NCBI GenBank assembly: GCA_000824825.2
Contig: LM655215.1
Span: 227-61,863, forward strand
Origin: Mesorhizobium sp. ORS 3324
GTDB taxonomy: Bacteria > Pseudomonadota > Alphaproteobacteria > Rhizobiales > Rhizobiaceae
DNA length: 61,637 nt
Direction: 5' to 3'
The number at the start of each line of letters is the position of its first letter. Within the stretch, counting starts at the first letter, position 1. Position numbers and translations under genes: made by a program. Positions 10,682-21,516 of this stretch are shown in pieces. The notes beneath the pieces are model-generated. The model ran no database searches. It had not been told where the DNA came from and worked only from the letters and a program-made list of their open reading frames with translations.

Positions 10682-10980
10682 CAGCTATCCCGGCCCCAGA
10701 CGCAATACGCGCCAAATACCCTTTTGCGCAGTGCCTAGCATGGTGCCGGCCCGAACCTTGGTCCAGCGCTTACGCGACAAACCTCGAGCGTCCCATCGGG
10801 AAAATCACCGGGGCCATGATGGTCGGAAATCCTGAGTCAGTCCATCTCTTGAAACGTGAAAGGAGCAAAACCAGTTCGGCACGCGCGCCATGCCGCAAAA
10901 GTCGCGCGAACCCAGGCTGGCCCTGAGGGGCCGGGTCCGGGGAGTCTCTTGCAATCTGTTTGTCCAAAAGGAGAACGACA

Positions 10981-11294
10981 TGAAGTTCCGTCCATTGCAT
11001 GACCGCGTACTCGTCCGTCGCATCGAGGCCGACGAAAAGACGGCCGGCGGCATCATCATCCCCGACACGGCCAAGGAAAAGCCGCAGGAAGGCGAGGTCA
11101 TCGCCGTCGGCCCAGGCGCTCGCGATGAGAGCGGCAAGCTCACCCCCCTCGACGTGAAGGTCGACGACCGCATCCTGTTCGGCAAGTGGTCCGGCACCGA
11201 CATCAAGCTCGACGGCGAAGACCTGCTCATCATGAAGGAAAGCGACATCTTGGGTGTGATCGAGATTTCGGCCTCGGCCAGGCAAGCCGCGTGA
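10981..11294 (+). CDS. groES: Co-chaperonin GroES
   Basis: A 104-residue GroES (Cpn10): MKFRPLHDRVLVRR at the start, the mobile loop ADEKTAGGIIIPDTAKEKP and the ending SDILGVIE are all standard. It caps the GroEL ring during folding. The ATG follows AAAAGGAG. The gene is followed by groEL after 57 bp. Rhizobia carry several groESL operons, and a copy in symbiotic DNA often serves nitrogenase and its regulators; that role is inferred here from location only. Confidence 0.97.
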
Positions 11295-11351
11295 CCGAAA
11301 CCGCGTCACACAAACAGTCGACAAGAACTGACCATTCACAGGAGTGAACCA

Positions 11352-12983
<1,632 letters not shown>

Positions 12984-13020
12984 CGAGGCCCACTTTCTTC
13001 TTGTCGTGGGAGAGGGCGAG

Positions 13021-14058
13021 CTACCTTACCAATGGTCCATTCGCCCTCTTCCAGGCGTCGATTCCACCCTCGATATGGCAGGCTGATGTGAGGCCCTCAT
13101 CCTGGGCGGCCTGCACCGCCATGGCCGAACGCTCGCCGAAGGCGCAGTAAAGCACAAGCCGCTTGCCGCTCGAACGGACGAGCTCGTGCAACAGGCCGCC
13201 GGGAGCGATGTTTTCTTGCAGCCTCGGGTAAGGCACATGCAGCGACCCCGCAATAATGCCCTGGCGTTCGCGCTCGGAGCGCTCGCGCAGGTCGATCAGC
13301 GCGACATCCGGCTTGCCTGCCAATACCAAGGCTTCGTTGGCATTGGTCGCCCAGCCGCGCCGCGCGATCTCGTCCTGGTGCAGCCCGACCTTCATGTTGG
13401 CCGGCACGGCGACATCCATCATCTTCGGATTGGCGAGCTTCAAACTGTTCATGATCTCGACATATTCGTCCACTGACTTCACCTGCAGGCGCGGGTTGAA
13501 GGCCTTCTCCTCACCGATGGTCGAGACAGTGTCGCCCTTGTAGTCGTGCGCCGGATATATCAGCGTGGGGTCTGGCAGCCTGAGCAGGCGGCCGAAGATC
13601 GATTCATACTGGTGCCGCGCATCGCCATTCGGGAAGTCGGTGCGGCCGGTGCCGCGGATGAGCAGCGTGTCACCGGTGAACACCCGGTCGGGCAGGACGA
13701 AGCTGTAGGAATCGTCGGTGTGGCCGGGCGTGTGGACGACGTCGAGCGCCAGCCCCTCGATGGTCAGCCTGTCGCCGTCCGCAAGCCGCATCGATACCAC
13801 GTCGGCCTTGGTCTGCTCGCCCATCACCGTGATGCACTGCGTCTTGTCGCGCAGCGCGCCGAGGCCGGTAATGTGGTCGGCGTGAAGATGCGTGTCCACC
13901 GCCTTGACCAGCCTCAGGTCAAGCTCACGCACGAGCCGGAGATAGCGGTCGACCTTGTCCACAACCGGATCGATGATCAGTGCCTCGCCGCCTTGGCGAC
14001 TGGCAAGCAGATAGGAATAGGTGCTCGAAACGGAATCGAACAGCTGACGGAAGATCAT
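13021..14058 (-). CDS. Metallo-beta-lactamase fold/rhodanese fusion, persulfide dioxygenase-like
   Basis: A 345-residue protein with two domains. The first 230 or so residues are a metallo-beta-lactamase hydrolase with the metal motif THLHADH, then HTPGHT, TGDTL and YPAHD, as in ETHE1-type persulfide dioxygenases. The last 100 residues are a rhodanese domain with the active cysteine in YCAFGERS. The fusion suggests sulfide or sulfane-sulfur handling. I chose the ATG at 14058 because GGAG stands six bases upstream; the frame is open further but lacks such a site. It converges with groEL and reads in the same direction as the biotin block. Confidence 0.85.
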   Translation of the reverse strand: MIFRQLFDSVSSTYSYLLASRQGGEALIIDPVVDKVDRYLRLVRELDLRLVKAVDTHLHADHITGLGALRDKTQCITVMGEQTKADVVSMRLADGDRLTIEGLALDVVHTPGHTDDSYSFVLPDRVFTGDTLLIRGTGRTDFPNGDARHQYESIFGRLLRLPDPTLIYPAHDYKGDTVSTIGEEKAFNPRLQVKSVDEYVEIMNSLKLANPKMMDVAVPANMKVGLHQDEIARRGWATNANEALVLAGKPDVALIDLRERSERERQGIIAGSLHVPYPRLQENIAPGGLLHELVRSSGKRLVLYCAFGERSAMAVQAAQDEGLTSACHIEGGIDAWKRANGPLVR

Positions 14059-14262
14059 GAATTGCTCCATATCATCGGGTCGAGATCTTTTTTGCGGCTT
14101 GTATGCGGCTTCACCGCTACCTCGGGGCGCCGCACCTCGGCGCTCGCCGATAAGGATGGCCTCGAGGTTCGTCATAGCCCCCCCTTACGGCGGGTCACGA
14201 CACTACCTCGTGGACGGGGACGGCAAACAGCGACATCGGCTCACGCGGGCGCAAGGGACAAG

Positions 14263-14632
14263 TCACGCCCGGGAAACAAGCGCAGGAATCGCCAAAGCCT
14301 CATTGGCCTCATCATGGATCGAGAAACTGTAACGACCAGATGCGTCAAGATCGACCGAGTAGCTCAGGCGCTCGCTTATGTGGTTGTCCTGGTCGAACGT
14401 GACGATCCGCGGTTTCAGCGCTGTGATATGCGCTTCGTTCAGGTAGATGGAGTTGCACACGATGATCGGGTCGCCAGGCTGGCAGGTGCGGGCTGCAGCA
14501 CCATTGAGGATGCAGCATCGTGATCCCGGCTGCCTCGCAGTGGTCAGGATCGAGCGTTATCGACCCATGGTAGTTGAGATTTGCCTCGGTGACGTGGATG
14601 CCGTGAAGCTTGCCGGCGACTAGTTTTCGCAT
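14263..14632 (-). pseudogene. panD: Second panD copy with internal deletion
   Basis: The first 36 codons (MRKLVAGKLHGIHVTEANLN, then DHCEAAGI) match the intact panD at 19.8-20.3 kb, including the YHGS self-cleavage site. Roughly 29 codons are then missing near 14518, shifting the frame, and the C-terminal half (ALKPRIVTFDQDN, ending ALVSRA) continues in another frame. It cannot make normal aspartate decarboxylase. It lies directly downstream of bioZ in the same orientation as the intact copy, so two panD copies bracket bioBFDAZ. Confidence 0.88.
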
Positions 14633-14698
14633 TGGTCTGTTGTCCTTTTTTCGTCTCGCCTGAACAGTGTTGATGTCTTGTCGGCGGCCGACGCGCGG

Positions 14699-15682
14699 CT
14701 AAATTCCAACCACAAGCGCCCCGCCGCTGAGACCGGCACCCGCCGCCGCCACAAGGATTTTCTCGCCCGGCCGGAGTGGCTGCGACCGATTGACGAGCGA
14801 CAATGAGAGAGGGATCGTTGCGGCCGAAGAGTTGCCGTATACGGCGATCCTCTTGACGATTGCCTGGTCCGCAATGCCGAGGTTTCGGCCGACAGCATCG
14901 AAAATGCGGGCGTTGGCTTGATGCGGGACGAACCGGTCGATGTCTTGCGGCCGCATTCCAGCTATCGCGAGCGCGTCTCTTGAACATGACGTCATCATCT
15001 CCACGGCCTTGGCGAACACTTCGCGGCCATTGATGATCGTCATGCGGGTCTGCGCGAGATCGAGGTCGTTTTGAAAAGGCGTGTTGCTTCCTCCGGCGGG
15101 GATCTGGATCAATCCGTAGCGCGAACCGTCCGAATCCACCGAAGCGCCGAGAATGCCGCGTTCTGCATCCTCGCTGGGACCGATCACGACTGCGCCGGCG
15201 GCATCAGCAAACAGCACGGCGCTGGCGCGCTCGGCCGGGTTGATGCGACGGCTCAGAATGTTGGCGGCAATGACAAGGGCGGGTCGACCGTGCAGGCGGG
15301 TGAACCCGTCGGCGAACATCAGCGCATAGATGAAACCGGCGCAGGCGCCGGTCAGGTCGATGGCGCCGGCGCGGCCGAGGCCGAGCCGGTGCGCAACCAG
15401 CGGCGCGCTCGGCGGCAGGAGATGGTCGGGGGTTGACGTGGCGAGCAACAGAAGACCGATTCCGCTCCGATCGATACCCGCATTTGCCAGCGCCATGTCG
15501 CCGGCCCGCGCGGCAAGGCCCGAGAGCGTGTCTTCATCAGTCGCCCAGAAGCGCGAGCGAATTCCTGTGCGCCGTTCGATCCAGCCTGGCTCGAGGCCGA
15601 GATTGTTCTCGATCTCGGCGTTCTCAACCTTGCGCCCAGGCGCATGGTGGCCAAACCCGAGGATGCGCGACGACCTGCTCAT
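14699..15682 (-). CDS. bioZ: BioZ, ketoacyl synthase III-like enzyme of pimelate synthesis
   Basis: A 327-residue KAS III-fold enzyme with the catalytic cysteine in TGACAGF, histidine in PHQANARI and asparagine in YGNSSAA. BioZ, first described on the Mesorhizobium R7A symbiosis island, makes the pimeloyl moiety of biotin by condensing a glutaryl thioester with malonyl-ACP. It is the last gene of bioBFDAZ and overlaps bioA by four bases. Position in this operon is what separates it from FabH of fatty-acid synthesis. Confidence 0.93.
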   Translation of the reverse strand: MSRSSRILGFGHHAPGRKVENAEIENNLGLEPGWIERRTGIRSRFWATDEDTLSGLAARAGDMALANAGIDRSGIGLLLLATSTPDHLLPPSAPLVAHRLGLGRAGAIDLTGACAGFIYALMFADGFTRLHGRPALVIAANILSRRINPAERASAVLFADAAGAVVIGPSEDAERGILGASVDSDGSRYGLIQIPAGGSNTPFQNDLDLAQTRMTIINGREVFAKAVEMMTSCSRDALAIAGMRPQDIDRFVPHQANARIFDAVGRNLGIADQAIVKRIAVYGNSSAATIPLSLSLVNRSQPLRPGEKILVAAAGAGLSGGALVVGI

Positions 15683-16947
15683 GGTTTGGATCCGAAGCGT
15701 TCGCCGGCCTCCTCGATGGCGTCATAAAGCCGATCGAGCTCGGCGCCGGTTACGCAATAGGGTGGGAGCAGATAGAGGACATTGCCGAGCGGGCGCATCA
15801 GCAATCCCTGCTCGAGGAAGAATGCCCGCAGCTTTGGACCGATCTCGGCCAGATAGCCGGGGGATGCGGTACCCAGATCGAGCGCAGCGATCGTGCCGGT
15901 GATCCGGCGGTCGGTGAAGCAGAGATTGTCGTGAAAGCGCTGAAGGCCAGCGGCCTGCAGCGCGGCGAGCGCCGCGATCCGTTCGATAACAGGCTCGTCG
16001 TGCCAGATCTCGACGTTGGCGAGTGCCGCCGCGCAGGCAATCGGATTGGCCGTATAGGAGCTCGAATGAAAGAAGGTCTTCTTCCGGTCGAGCGAATAAT
16101 GGGCCTGGAAGATGGCGTCGGTCGCCAGCGTCGCGGCAAGCGGAATGGTGCCGCCGGTCAGGCCCTTCGAGGTGCAAAGGATGTCGGGCGAGATATTCGC
16201 CTGCTCGCAGGCAAACATGGTTCCGGTGCGTCCCCAGCCCGTCATCACTTCGTCGGCAATCAAGAGCGTGCCCGAAGCCTCGGCGATCCTCTTCAACTCA
16301 GCCAAAACCCAGGGCGGATACATCAGCATGCCGCCGGCGCCGAGCACCAGCGGCTCGACAATCAGCGCAGCTGCGCGCCGGTCGCGAGAGACGACCTCGA
16401 ACCGATCCAATGTTTGCTGCTCGCGTCCTGCGGCCGGGAAGGGGATGGTGTCGACTTCGAACAGCAAGGGTTCGTAGGCGGCGTTGAACACACCGCGCGC
16501 GCCGACGCTCATCGCGCCGATCGTGTCGCCATGGTAGCTGTGCTCCATGACGACGATGCGCGAGCGCGGCGCGCCGATATTGCGGAAATAACCGAGCGCC
16601 ATCTTCAGCGCGACCTCGACCGAGGTCGAACCGCTGTCGGAATAAAACACCCAGTCGAGTCCCGGCGGCGCGAGATCCACCAAGGCTCTGGCGAGGCGTT
16701 CGGCCGGCTCGTGCGTGAAGCCGGCGAAGATGATCTGGTCGAGGCTTGCAGCAGTCGTCTCGATCGCCTTGACGATGCGCGGATGGCGATGACCATGGGT
16801 GACGACCCACCACGACGAAATAGCGTCGAGGATGCGGGTGCCATCGGCCTTGTGGAGATAAGCGCCTTCAGTCCGGACAATTTCGGGGATCGCAGGCTCG
16901 AGCGCGTGCTGGGTGAAAGGATGCCAGACGCGGGATTGCGACATCAT
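15679..16947 (-). CDS. bioA: Adenosylmethionine-8-amino-7-oxononanoate aminotransferase BioA
   Basis: A 422-residue class III PLP aminotransferase that makes 7,8-diaminopelargonate from KAPA using S-adenosylmethionine. Visible features are RVWHPFTQH at the start, the SSWWVVTHGHRHP block, the metal-free PLP region LIADEVMTGWGRTG and the lysine in TSKGLTGG. I place the start at 16947, which gives an ATGA overlap with bioD; an ATG three codons earlier (16956) is possible. Sits between bioD and bioZ with overlapping ends. Confidence 0.95.
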   Translation of the reverse strand: MMSQSRVWHPFTQHALEPAIPEIVRTEGAYLHKADGTRILDAISSWWVVTHGHRHPRIVKAIETTAASLDQIIFAGFTHEPAERLARALVDLAPPGLDWVFYSDSGSTSVEVALKMALGYFRNIGAPRSRIVVMEHSYHGDTIGAMSVGARGVFNAAYEPLLFEVDTIPFPAAGREQQTLDRFEVVSRDRRAAALIVEPLVLGAGGMLMYPPWVLAELKRIAEASGTLLIADEVMTGWGRTGTMFACEQANISPDILCTSKGLTGGTIPLAATLATDAIFQAHYSLDRKKTFFHSSSYTANPIACAAALANVEIWHDEPVIERIAALAALQAAGLQRFHDNLCFTDRRITGTIAALDLGTASPGYLAEIGPKLRAFFLEQGLLMRPLGNVLYLLPPYCVTGAELDRLYDAIEEAGERFGSKP

Positions 16948-17594
16948 TGACCCCATGCAATCGGCGAGAGATCGAAGCCCGAAACCATCGCTTCCCTCAG
17001 GGTTTTAGATGTCAGTGGATCAAGGTACGGCAGCCTGCCAAGCTGCCGCACATTGCCAAATTCCGCGATCGTCCTTTGGCTATCCGCCATTTCTTCGCCG
17101 ATGAAGGCGACGCCGATGAGGGGGATGGCACGGGCCCTGAGCGCTTCGATCGACAACAATGTGTGATTGATGGTGCCGAGGCCGGTGCGCGCGCAAAGAA
17201 TGACCGGCAGTTGCCATTCCCGGAATATGTCGATGAACTTTGTCTGCCGATTGAGCGGTACCATCACTCCGCCAGCGCCTTCGATGATGAGCGGGCCTGG
17301 CAACTCCGGCAGCGAGAGCTTTGCCGCCTCGATTGCGATGCCATCGATTTCGGCCGAACGATGCGGCGACAGTGGCGTCTTCAGACGATAGACTTCGGGT
17401 AGGACGCGCCCGGCCGGCAGTCCGGAGAGCCGGGTAACGGCCTCGCTGTCGGTCTCCTCGTCGAGGCCCGATTGCACCGGTTTCCAGTAGAAGCCGTCGA
17501 GCAGGCCGACGAGGCCCGCCGAAAACACCGTCTTGCCGATGCCGGTATCCGTTCCGGTGATGACTATGCCTCTGCTGATGTCGCTTCGGGTCAT
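16944..17594 (-). CDS. bioD: Dethiobiotin synthetase BioD
   Basis: A 216-residue ATP-dependent carboxylase closing the ureido ring of dethiobiotin. The P-loop GTDTGIGKT stands close to the N-terminus and the second conserved block EGAGGVMVPL is present. The ATG at 17594 follows the bioF stop by one base and an AAAGG ribosome site; another ATG five codons upstream lies inside bioF. Ends by overlapping bioA. Confidence 0.95.
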   Translation of the reverse strand: MTRSDISRGIVITGTDTGIGKTVFSAGLVGLLDGFYWKPVQSGLDEETDSEAVTRLSGLPAGRVLPEVYRLKTPLSPHRSAEIDGIAIEAAKLSLPELPGPLIIEGAGGVMVPLNRQTKFIDIFREWQLPVILCARTGLGTINHTLLSIEALRARAIPLIGVAFIGEEMADSQRTIAEFGNVRQLGRLPYLDPLTSKTLREAMVSGFDLSPIAWGQ

Positions 17595-17595
17595 G

Positions 17596-18744
17596 TCACC
17601 TTTGGTCATTCTGGGCCAACGCCTCGACAAGCGCATCGATCATGGCGGATATGGCGGCTTTGTCGACGTTGAGCGTCAGCGATATGCGCAGGCGCGAAGT
17701 CCCTTGCGGCACAGTCGGTGGACGAATGCCGCGTATGTCGAAGCCGCGGGCCTGCAGTGCCGCCGCCACTGCCATGGTGCGCCGGTTGTCGCCGATGATG
17801 ATTGGCTGGATCTGCGAGCCGCTGGGTGCTGTGCCGAGGCGCTCTGCCAGCTGGCGGCCCGCAAATGCAATAATTTCATGCAACCGGAGACGACGCTCTG
17901 GTTCATCGGACAATATCGCGAGCGCCTCGCGCGCGGCCACGGCCATCAGCGGCGATGGCGCAGTGCCATAGATGAACGGACGGCAGCGGTTGACGAGATA
18001 GTCGCACAGTGTCCTTGGGCCCGTGACGAGGGCGCCAGATGCGCCGAGCGCCTTGCCGCATGTATGCAGCACGAGGACGTTGTCGCGCCCCTCGAAAGCG
18101 ACGGCAAGGCCGCGGCCGTCCGGTCCCCAGGCGCCGGTAGCGTGCGCCTCGTCCACAACGATGAACGCTTCGTGCCGGTCGGCCAGCGCCACAAGGCTCT
18201 CCAAAGGCGCGCAGTCCCCACCCATGCTGTAGAGGCTTTCGATCGCAACCCAGACGCGCCCCATGCCGCCTTCAGTGCGCCAGCGCCCGATCGCGTCCTC
18301 GACGGCGTCGACGTCGTTGTGCGCGGCCAGAACGAACTCCGCGCGTCCGGCGCGCGCACCCTCGTGCATGCTGGCATGGGCGAGCTCGTCGAGGACGAGT
18401 AGGTCGCCTTTCTGCGGCAGCGTCGTCAGAATAGCGAAATTGGCGATGTAGCCGCCGCCGAAGAAAAGCGCGCGCTCGGCCCCGAAAAACGCCGCAGCGT
18501 GAGCTTCCAATTGCTCATGCTCCGGCGCATTGCCGCGCAGCAGCCGCGATCCTGTTGCGCCGACCGGCGTGCCGCGCGCGATCGCAGCCACAACAGCGTC
18601 GCCAAGCCTCTTGCAGGCGGCAAGCCCGAGATAGTCGTTCGATGAGAAGTCGAGCCCTGCGCGCGGCGCAAGCCGCCGCAGCCGGTCCTTGCGCGCCAGT
18701 CCCTGCAAGGTCGCCTCGTAGCGGGCAAACAGTGCCTCGTTCAC
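17596..18744 (-). CDS. bioF: 8-amino-7-oxononanoate synthase BioF
   Basis: A 382-residue PLP enzyme joining pimeloyl thioester and alanine. The core is standard: LDFSSNDYLGLA near the start, DEAHATGAWGPDGRG and the PLP lysine in TCGKALGASGA. The start is a GTG at 18744 that shares bases with the bioB TGA (GTGA overlap). The frame runs open for hundreds of bases upstream, opposite bioB coding, but that part has no protein-like homology. Second gene of bioBFDAZ. Confidence 0.95.
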   Translation of the reverse strand: MNEALFARYEATLQGLARKDRLRRLAPRAGLDFSSNDYLGLAACKRLGDAVVAAIARGTPVGATGSRLLRGNAPEHEQLEAHAAAFFGAERALFFGGGYIANFAILTTLPQKGDLLVLDELAHASMHEGARAGRAEFVLAAHNDVDAVEDAIGRWRTEGGMGRVWVAIESLYSMGGDCAPLESLVALADRHEAFIVVDEAHATGAWGPDGRGLAVAFEGRDNVLVLHTCGKALGASGALVTGPRTLCDYLVNRCRPFIYGTAPSPLMAVAAREALAILSDEPERRLRLHEIIAFAGRQLAERLGTAPSGSQIQPIIIGDNRRTMAVAAALQARGFDIRGIRPPTVPQGTSRLRISLTLNVDKAAISAMIDALVEALAQNDQR

Positions 18745-19739
18745 TGCGCCTCCAGTTCCATCGGCTCGATGCCCAGACGCCGCAACAGCAGCGTATCCCT
18801 GTCCTGGCCGGGATTGCCCGCCGTCAGCAGCGTGTCGCCGACGAAGATCGAATTCGCGCCGGCAAAAAAGCACAGTGCCTGCATCTCGTCGGTCATGGCG
18901 GTGCGGCCGGCCGAAAGGCGGACATACGATTTCGGCATCATGATGCGGGCGAGCGCAATCATGCGCACGAACTCGATCGGCTCGATAGGGCTGGCGTCGG
19001 CAAGCGGGGTGCCAGCGATCGGGACGAGCATGTTGATTGGAACGCTGTCGGGCGGCTCCGGGAGGTTGGCTAAAGTCACCAGCATGTCGATGCGATCGGC
19101 CTTCTCCTCGCCCATGCCGACGATGCCGCCGCAGCAGACCTTGATGCCGCTGTCGCGGACATTGGCAAGCGTATCCAGCCGGTCGGCAAAGGTCCGCGTC
19201 GAGATGATCTCTGCGTAGTAGCGTTCGGAGGTGTCGATGTTGTGGTTGTAGTAGTCGAGGCCGGCCTGCTTGAGCCGCTGCGCCTGATCGAGGTCGAGCA
19301 TGCCGAGCGTCATGCAGGTCTCCATGCCGAGTGCCTTCACGCCCTCGACCATGGCGACCACGGCGTCCATGTCGCGCTCCTTGGGGCTGCGCCAGGCGGC
19401 GCCCATGCAATAGCGCGTGGCGCCTGCGTCACGCGCCTTCCTGGCTTCCGCGATGACGCGCTGAACTTCCATCAGCTTCGAGGCCTTGAGGCCGGACTGG
19501 TGATGCGAGGACTGGCTGCAATAGCCGCAATCCTCCGGGCAGCCGCCGGTCTTGATCGACAGCAGGCGCGACAGCTGCACCCGGTTGGGATCAAAATTCT
19601 CGCGATGGATCGTCTGCGCCCGAAAGAGCAGGTCGTTGAAGGGCAGGTCGTGGACAGCTTGGGCTTCCTCTTGCGTCCAGGGCGGAAGCGCCCAACCGAG
19701 AGGGTCCGATGTCAAGTCCGGGCCAAGTTCCGCGTTCAT
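18741..19739 (-). CDS. bioB: Biotin synthase BioB
   Basis: A 332-residue radical SAM enzyme inserting sulfur into dethiobiotin. The SAM cluster motif CPEDCGYC has cysteines 67, 71 and 74, followed by YCMGAAWR and the CGGIVGMGE block; further cysteines and the arginine that bind the auxiliary [2Fe-2S] cluster are in VRLSAGR. The ATG follows GGAGGTGG. First gene of the bio operon, 61 bp after panD, with a terminator-like hairpin between them. Confidence 0.97.
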   Translation of the reverse strand: MNAELGPDLTSDPLGWALPPWTQEEAQAVHDLPFNDLLFRAQTIHRENFDPNRVQLSRLLSIKTGGCPEDCGYCSQSSHHQSGLKASKLMEVQRVIAEARKARDAGATRYCMGAAWRSPKERDMDAVVAMVEGVKALGMETCMTLGMLDLDQAQRLKQAGLDYYNHNIDTSERYYAEIISTRTFADRLDTLANVRDSGIKVCCGGIVGMGEEKADRIDMLVTLANLPEPPDSVPINMLVPIAGTPLADASPIEPIEFVRMIALARIMMPKSYVRLSAGRTAMTDEMQALCFFAGANSIFVGDTLLTAGNPGQDRDTLLLRRLGIEPMELEAQ

Positions 19740-19754
19740 TCCACCTCCATCAGC

Positions 19755-19779
19755 AAAAAACGTTTGGCTAATCAGCCAA
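19755..19779 (-). terminator. Rho-independent terminator candidate after panD
   Basis: On the minus strand TTGGCT-GATT-AGCCAA is followed by ACGTTTTTT. The stem is only six pairs, so termination may be partial, letting some transcription continue into bioB. Confidence 0.55.
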
Positions 19780-19800
19780 GAAAGCGGACTTCGGAGCCCG

Positions 19801-20253
19801 TCATGATCTGCTCACCAGCGCCGGCACGCGCAGTACGTCGTTGGATTCATTGAGTATGGAAAAGCTGTAGCTTCCGCCTGCATCGCGCTCGACCGAATAA
19901 GTCAGGCGGTCGACGATCCGATTATCCTTGTCGAAGGTCAGCACACGCGGTTTGAGCGCGGTCAACTCGCTCTCGTGCACATAGACCGAGTTGCAGATGA
20001 TGACCTGGTCGCCTGGCTGGCAGGTGCGGGCCGCGGCGCCGTTAAGGATGCAACAGCACGACCCGCGCTCACCGAGGATGACATAGGTCGAGATCCGCGC
20101 GCCCGAATTCTTGTTCCAGATCTCGACGAATTCCATTGGCAGCATGCCTGCCTCCTCGCAATGGTCGGGATCGAGCGTGATCGAGCCGTGATAGTCGAGA
20201 TTGGCCTCGGTGACGTGCATGCCGTGCAGCTTGCCGGCAACGATTTTGCGCAT
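19801..20253 (-). CDS. panD: Aspartate 1-decarboxylase PanD
   Basis: A 150-residue pyruvoyl enzyme making beta-alanine for pantothenate. The self-processing site is the Gly-Ser pair in LDYHGSITLD (about residues 22-23), matching the YEGS site of the E. coli enzyme; NGAAARTCQPGDQVI is also conserved. The protein is about 20 residues longer than the E. coli form. ATG follows GGAGGAAGGG. It lies between nadC/hyp and bioB; a broken second copy lies beyond bioZ. Confidence 0.94.
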   Translation of the reverse strand: MRKIVAGKLHGMHVTEANLDYHGSITLDPDHCEEAGMLPMEFVEIWNKNSGARISTYVILGERGSCCCILNGAAARTCQPGDQVIICNSVYVHESELTALKPRVLTFDKDNRIVDRLTYSVERDAGGSYSFSILNESNDVLRVPALVSRS

Positions 20254-20308
20254 CCCTTCCTCCAAAACGACGTCGATCCGGTGCCCCGGTGCCTCGCGTT
20301 CTCGGCGC

Positions 20309-20623
20309 CTATCGCGTGCTTTCTTCGGCTTGAGCGCAAGAATGCTCCCTTCTGATCGCGTCGCAGGATTCGGTGAAGGCGACATCCAACAGGCAACTGA
20401 GTGCTTCCAGTCCATGAGAGGCAGCCATCTGGCGCAGCTCGTCGAGCCGGCAGATGATAAAGCCAAGTGCTTCCACGCGGTCCTTTGTTTGCCCCTGGCC
20501 CGTCGGTTTCTCCTCCCCGCTAGAACTATGCAGTGCGCCAAGGAGCTGGCTTGGGTCGGCGGACGGGGAGGTGGTGGCGCGAGTTAGCCTGCGGCCAAAG
20601 GAGTTCCTGCGGTCCCGGTTCAT
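20309..20623 (-). CDS. Hypothetical protein in the nad-pan-bio block
   Basis: A 104-residue soluble protein, no family recognised. The ATG comes ten bases after nadC with a strong GGGAGAGGG ribosome site, which supports translation as part of the nadABC transcript. The second half (RVEALGFIICRLDELRQMAA, then GLEALSCLLDVAF) looks like a two-helix unit with two cysteines. Confidence 0.6.
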   Translation of the reverse strand: MNRDRRNSFGRRLTRATTSPSADPSQLLGALHSSSGEEKPTGQGQTKDRVEALGFIICRLDELRQMAASHGLEALSCLLDVAFTESCDAIRREHSCAQAEESTR

Positions 20624-20633
20624 GCCCTCTCCC

Positions 20634-21515
20634 TCAGTTCAGATGCCTGCGGCAGTTCCGGTCCGCGGGCATATCCAGGCCAATGTCGAGAATGGGAGCG
20701 CTATGGGTAAGCCAGCCGACCGAGATGAGATCGACGCCGGTCGCCGCGATTGCGGGAGCCGTCTTCGGTGTCACCCGACCCGACGCCTCGGTGATCGCTC
20801 GCCCTCCGACCATCGCCACGGCCTGGGTAAGGTCATCGAGCGACATGTTGTCCAGGAGCACCGCGTCAACGCTCGCCTGCAGCGCCATCTCCAACTGATC
20901 CAGCGTGTCGACCTCCACCTCGATCTTGATCATGTGGCCTACCGCACGACGCGCTCGCTCGATTGCGGTGCGGATGTCGCCGGCAATGACAATATGGTTG
21001 TCCTTGATGAGCACGGCGTCGTCGAGCGCGAAGCGGTGATTGGCGCCGCCGCCGGCGCGCACGGCATATTTTTCAAGGGCACGCAGGCCTGGCGTTGTTT
21101 TTCGCGTGCATACGATCTTGGTGCTATGGCCGCGTACCGCGTTTACAAGCGAGGCCGTCGCCGTTGCGATGCCACTCAGCTTGCATAGGAAATTGAGCGC
21201 GGTCCGCTCGGCCGTCAGCAGGCTTCGCGCCGGCCCGCTTACGACCGCGATGGTCTCCCCGGCGGAAACCTTGCCGCCCTCTGGGCAGCGCAACTGCATG
21301 CTGATCCCGGGATCGACGAGGAGGAACGCGAACATCACCAGATCGAGCCCGGCGACAACGCCGGCCTGCCGGGCATTCAACGCGAGCGTCGCCTTGCAAT
21401 CGGCGGGGATGATGGCATCGCTGGTGATGTCGCCGGCTCTTCCCAGATCTTCCAGCAAGGCAGCGCGGACGATCGGCTCCATGACAATCTGGGGAAGTGG
21501 TGCAAGGGAGCTCAT
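20634..21515 (-). CDS. nadC: Quinolinate phosphoribosyltransferase NadC
   Basis: A 293-residue enzyme converting quinolinate and PRPP to nicotinate mononucleotide. Recognisable blocks are EDLGRAGDITSDA, TRKTTPGLRALEKYAVRAGG and the C-terminal DAVLLDNMS barrel strand. The ATG at 21515 lies one base after the nadB stop; an earlier in-frame start would lie inside nadB. Last enzyme gene of nadABC. Confidence 0.95.
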   Translation of the reverse strand: MSSLAPLPQIVMEPIVRAALLEDLGRAGDITSDAIIPADCKATLALNARQAGVVAGLDLVMFAFLLVDPGISMQLRCPEGGKVSAGETIAVVSGPARSLLTAERTALNFLCKLSGIATATASLVNAVRGHSTKIVCTRKTTPGLRALEKYAVRAGGGANHRFALDDAVLIKDNHIVIAGDIRTAIERARRAVGHMIKIEVEVDTLDQLEMALQASVDAVLLDNMSLDDLTQAVAMVGGRAITEASGRVTPKTAPAIAATGVDLISVGWLTHSAPILDIGLDMPADRNCRRHLN

Positions 21516-21516
21516 A

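Noticed and set aside
10940..10960. Sigma-54-like element GG-N10-GC ahead of groES
   Set aside because: The -12 part TTGCA is good but the -24 part (CGGGGAG) matches only three of seven bases and no TGT-N10-ACA stands upstream.
18741..19410. Upstream extension of bioF across bioB
   Set aside because: The extension is low-complexity, overlaps bioB in another frame and lacks any BioF homology; the GTG at 18744 is the normal start.
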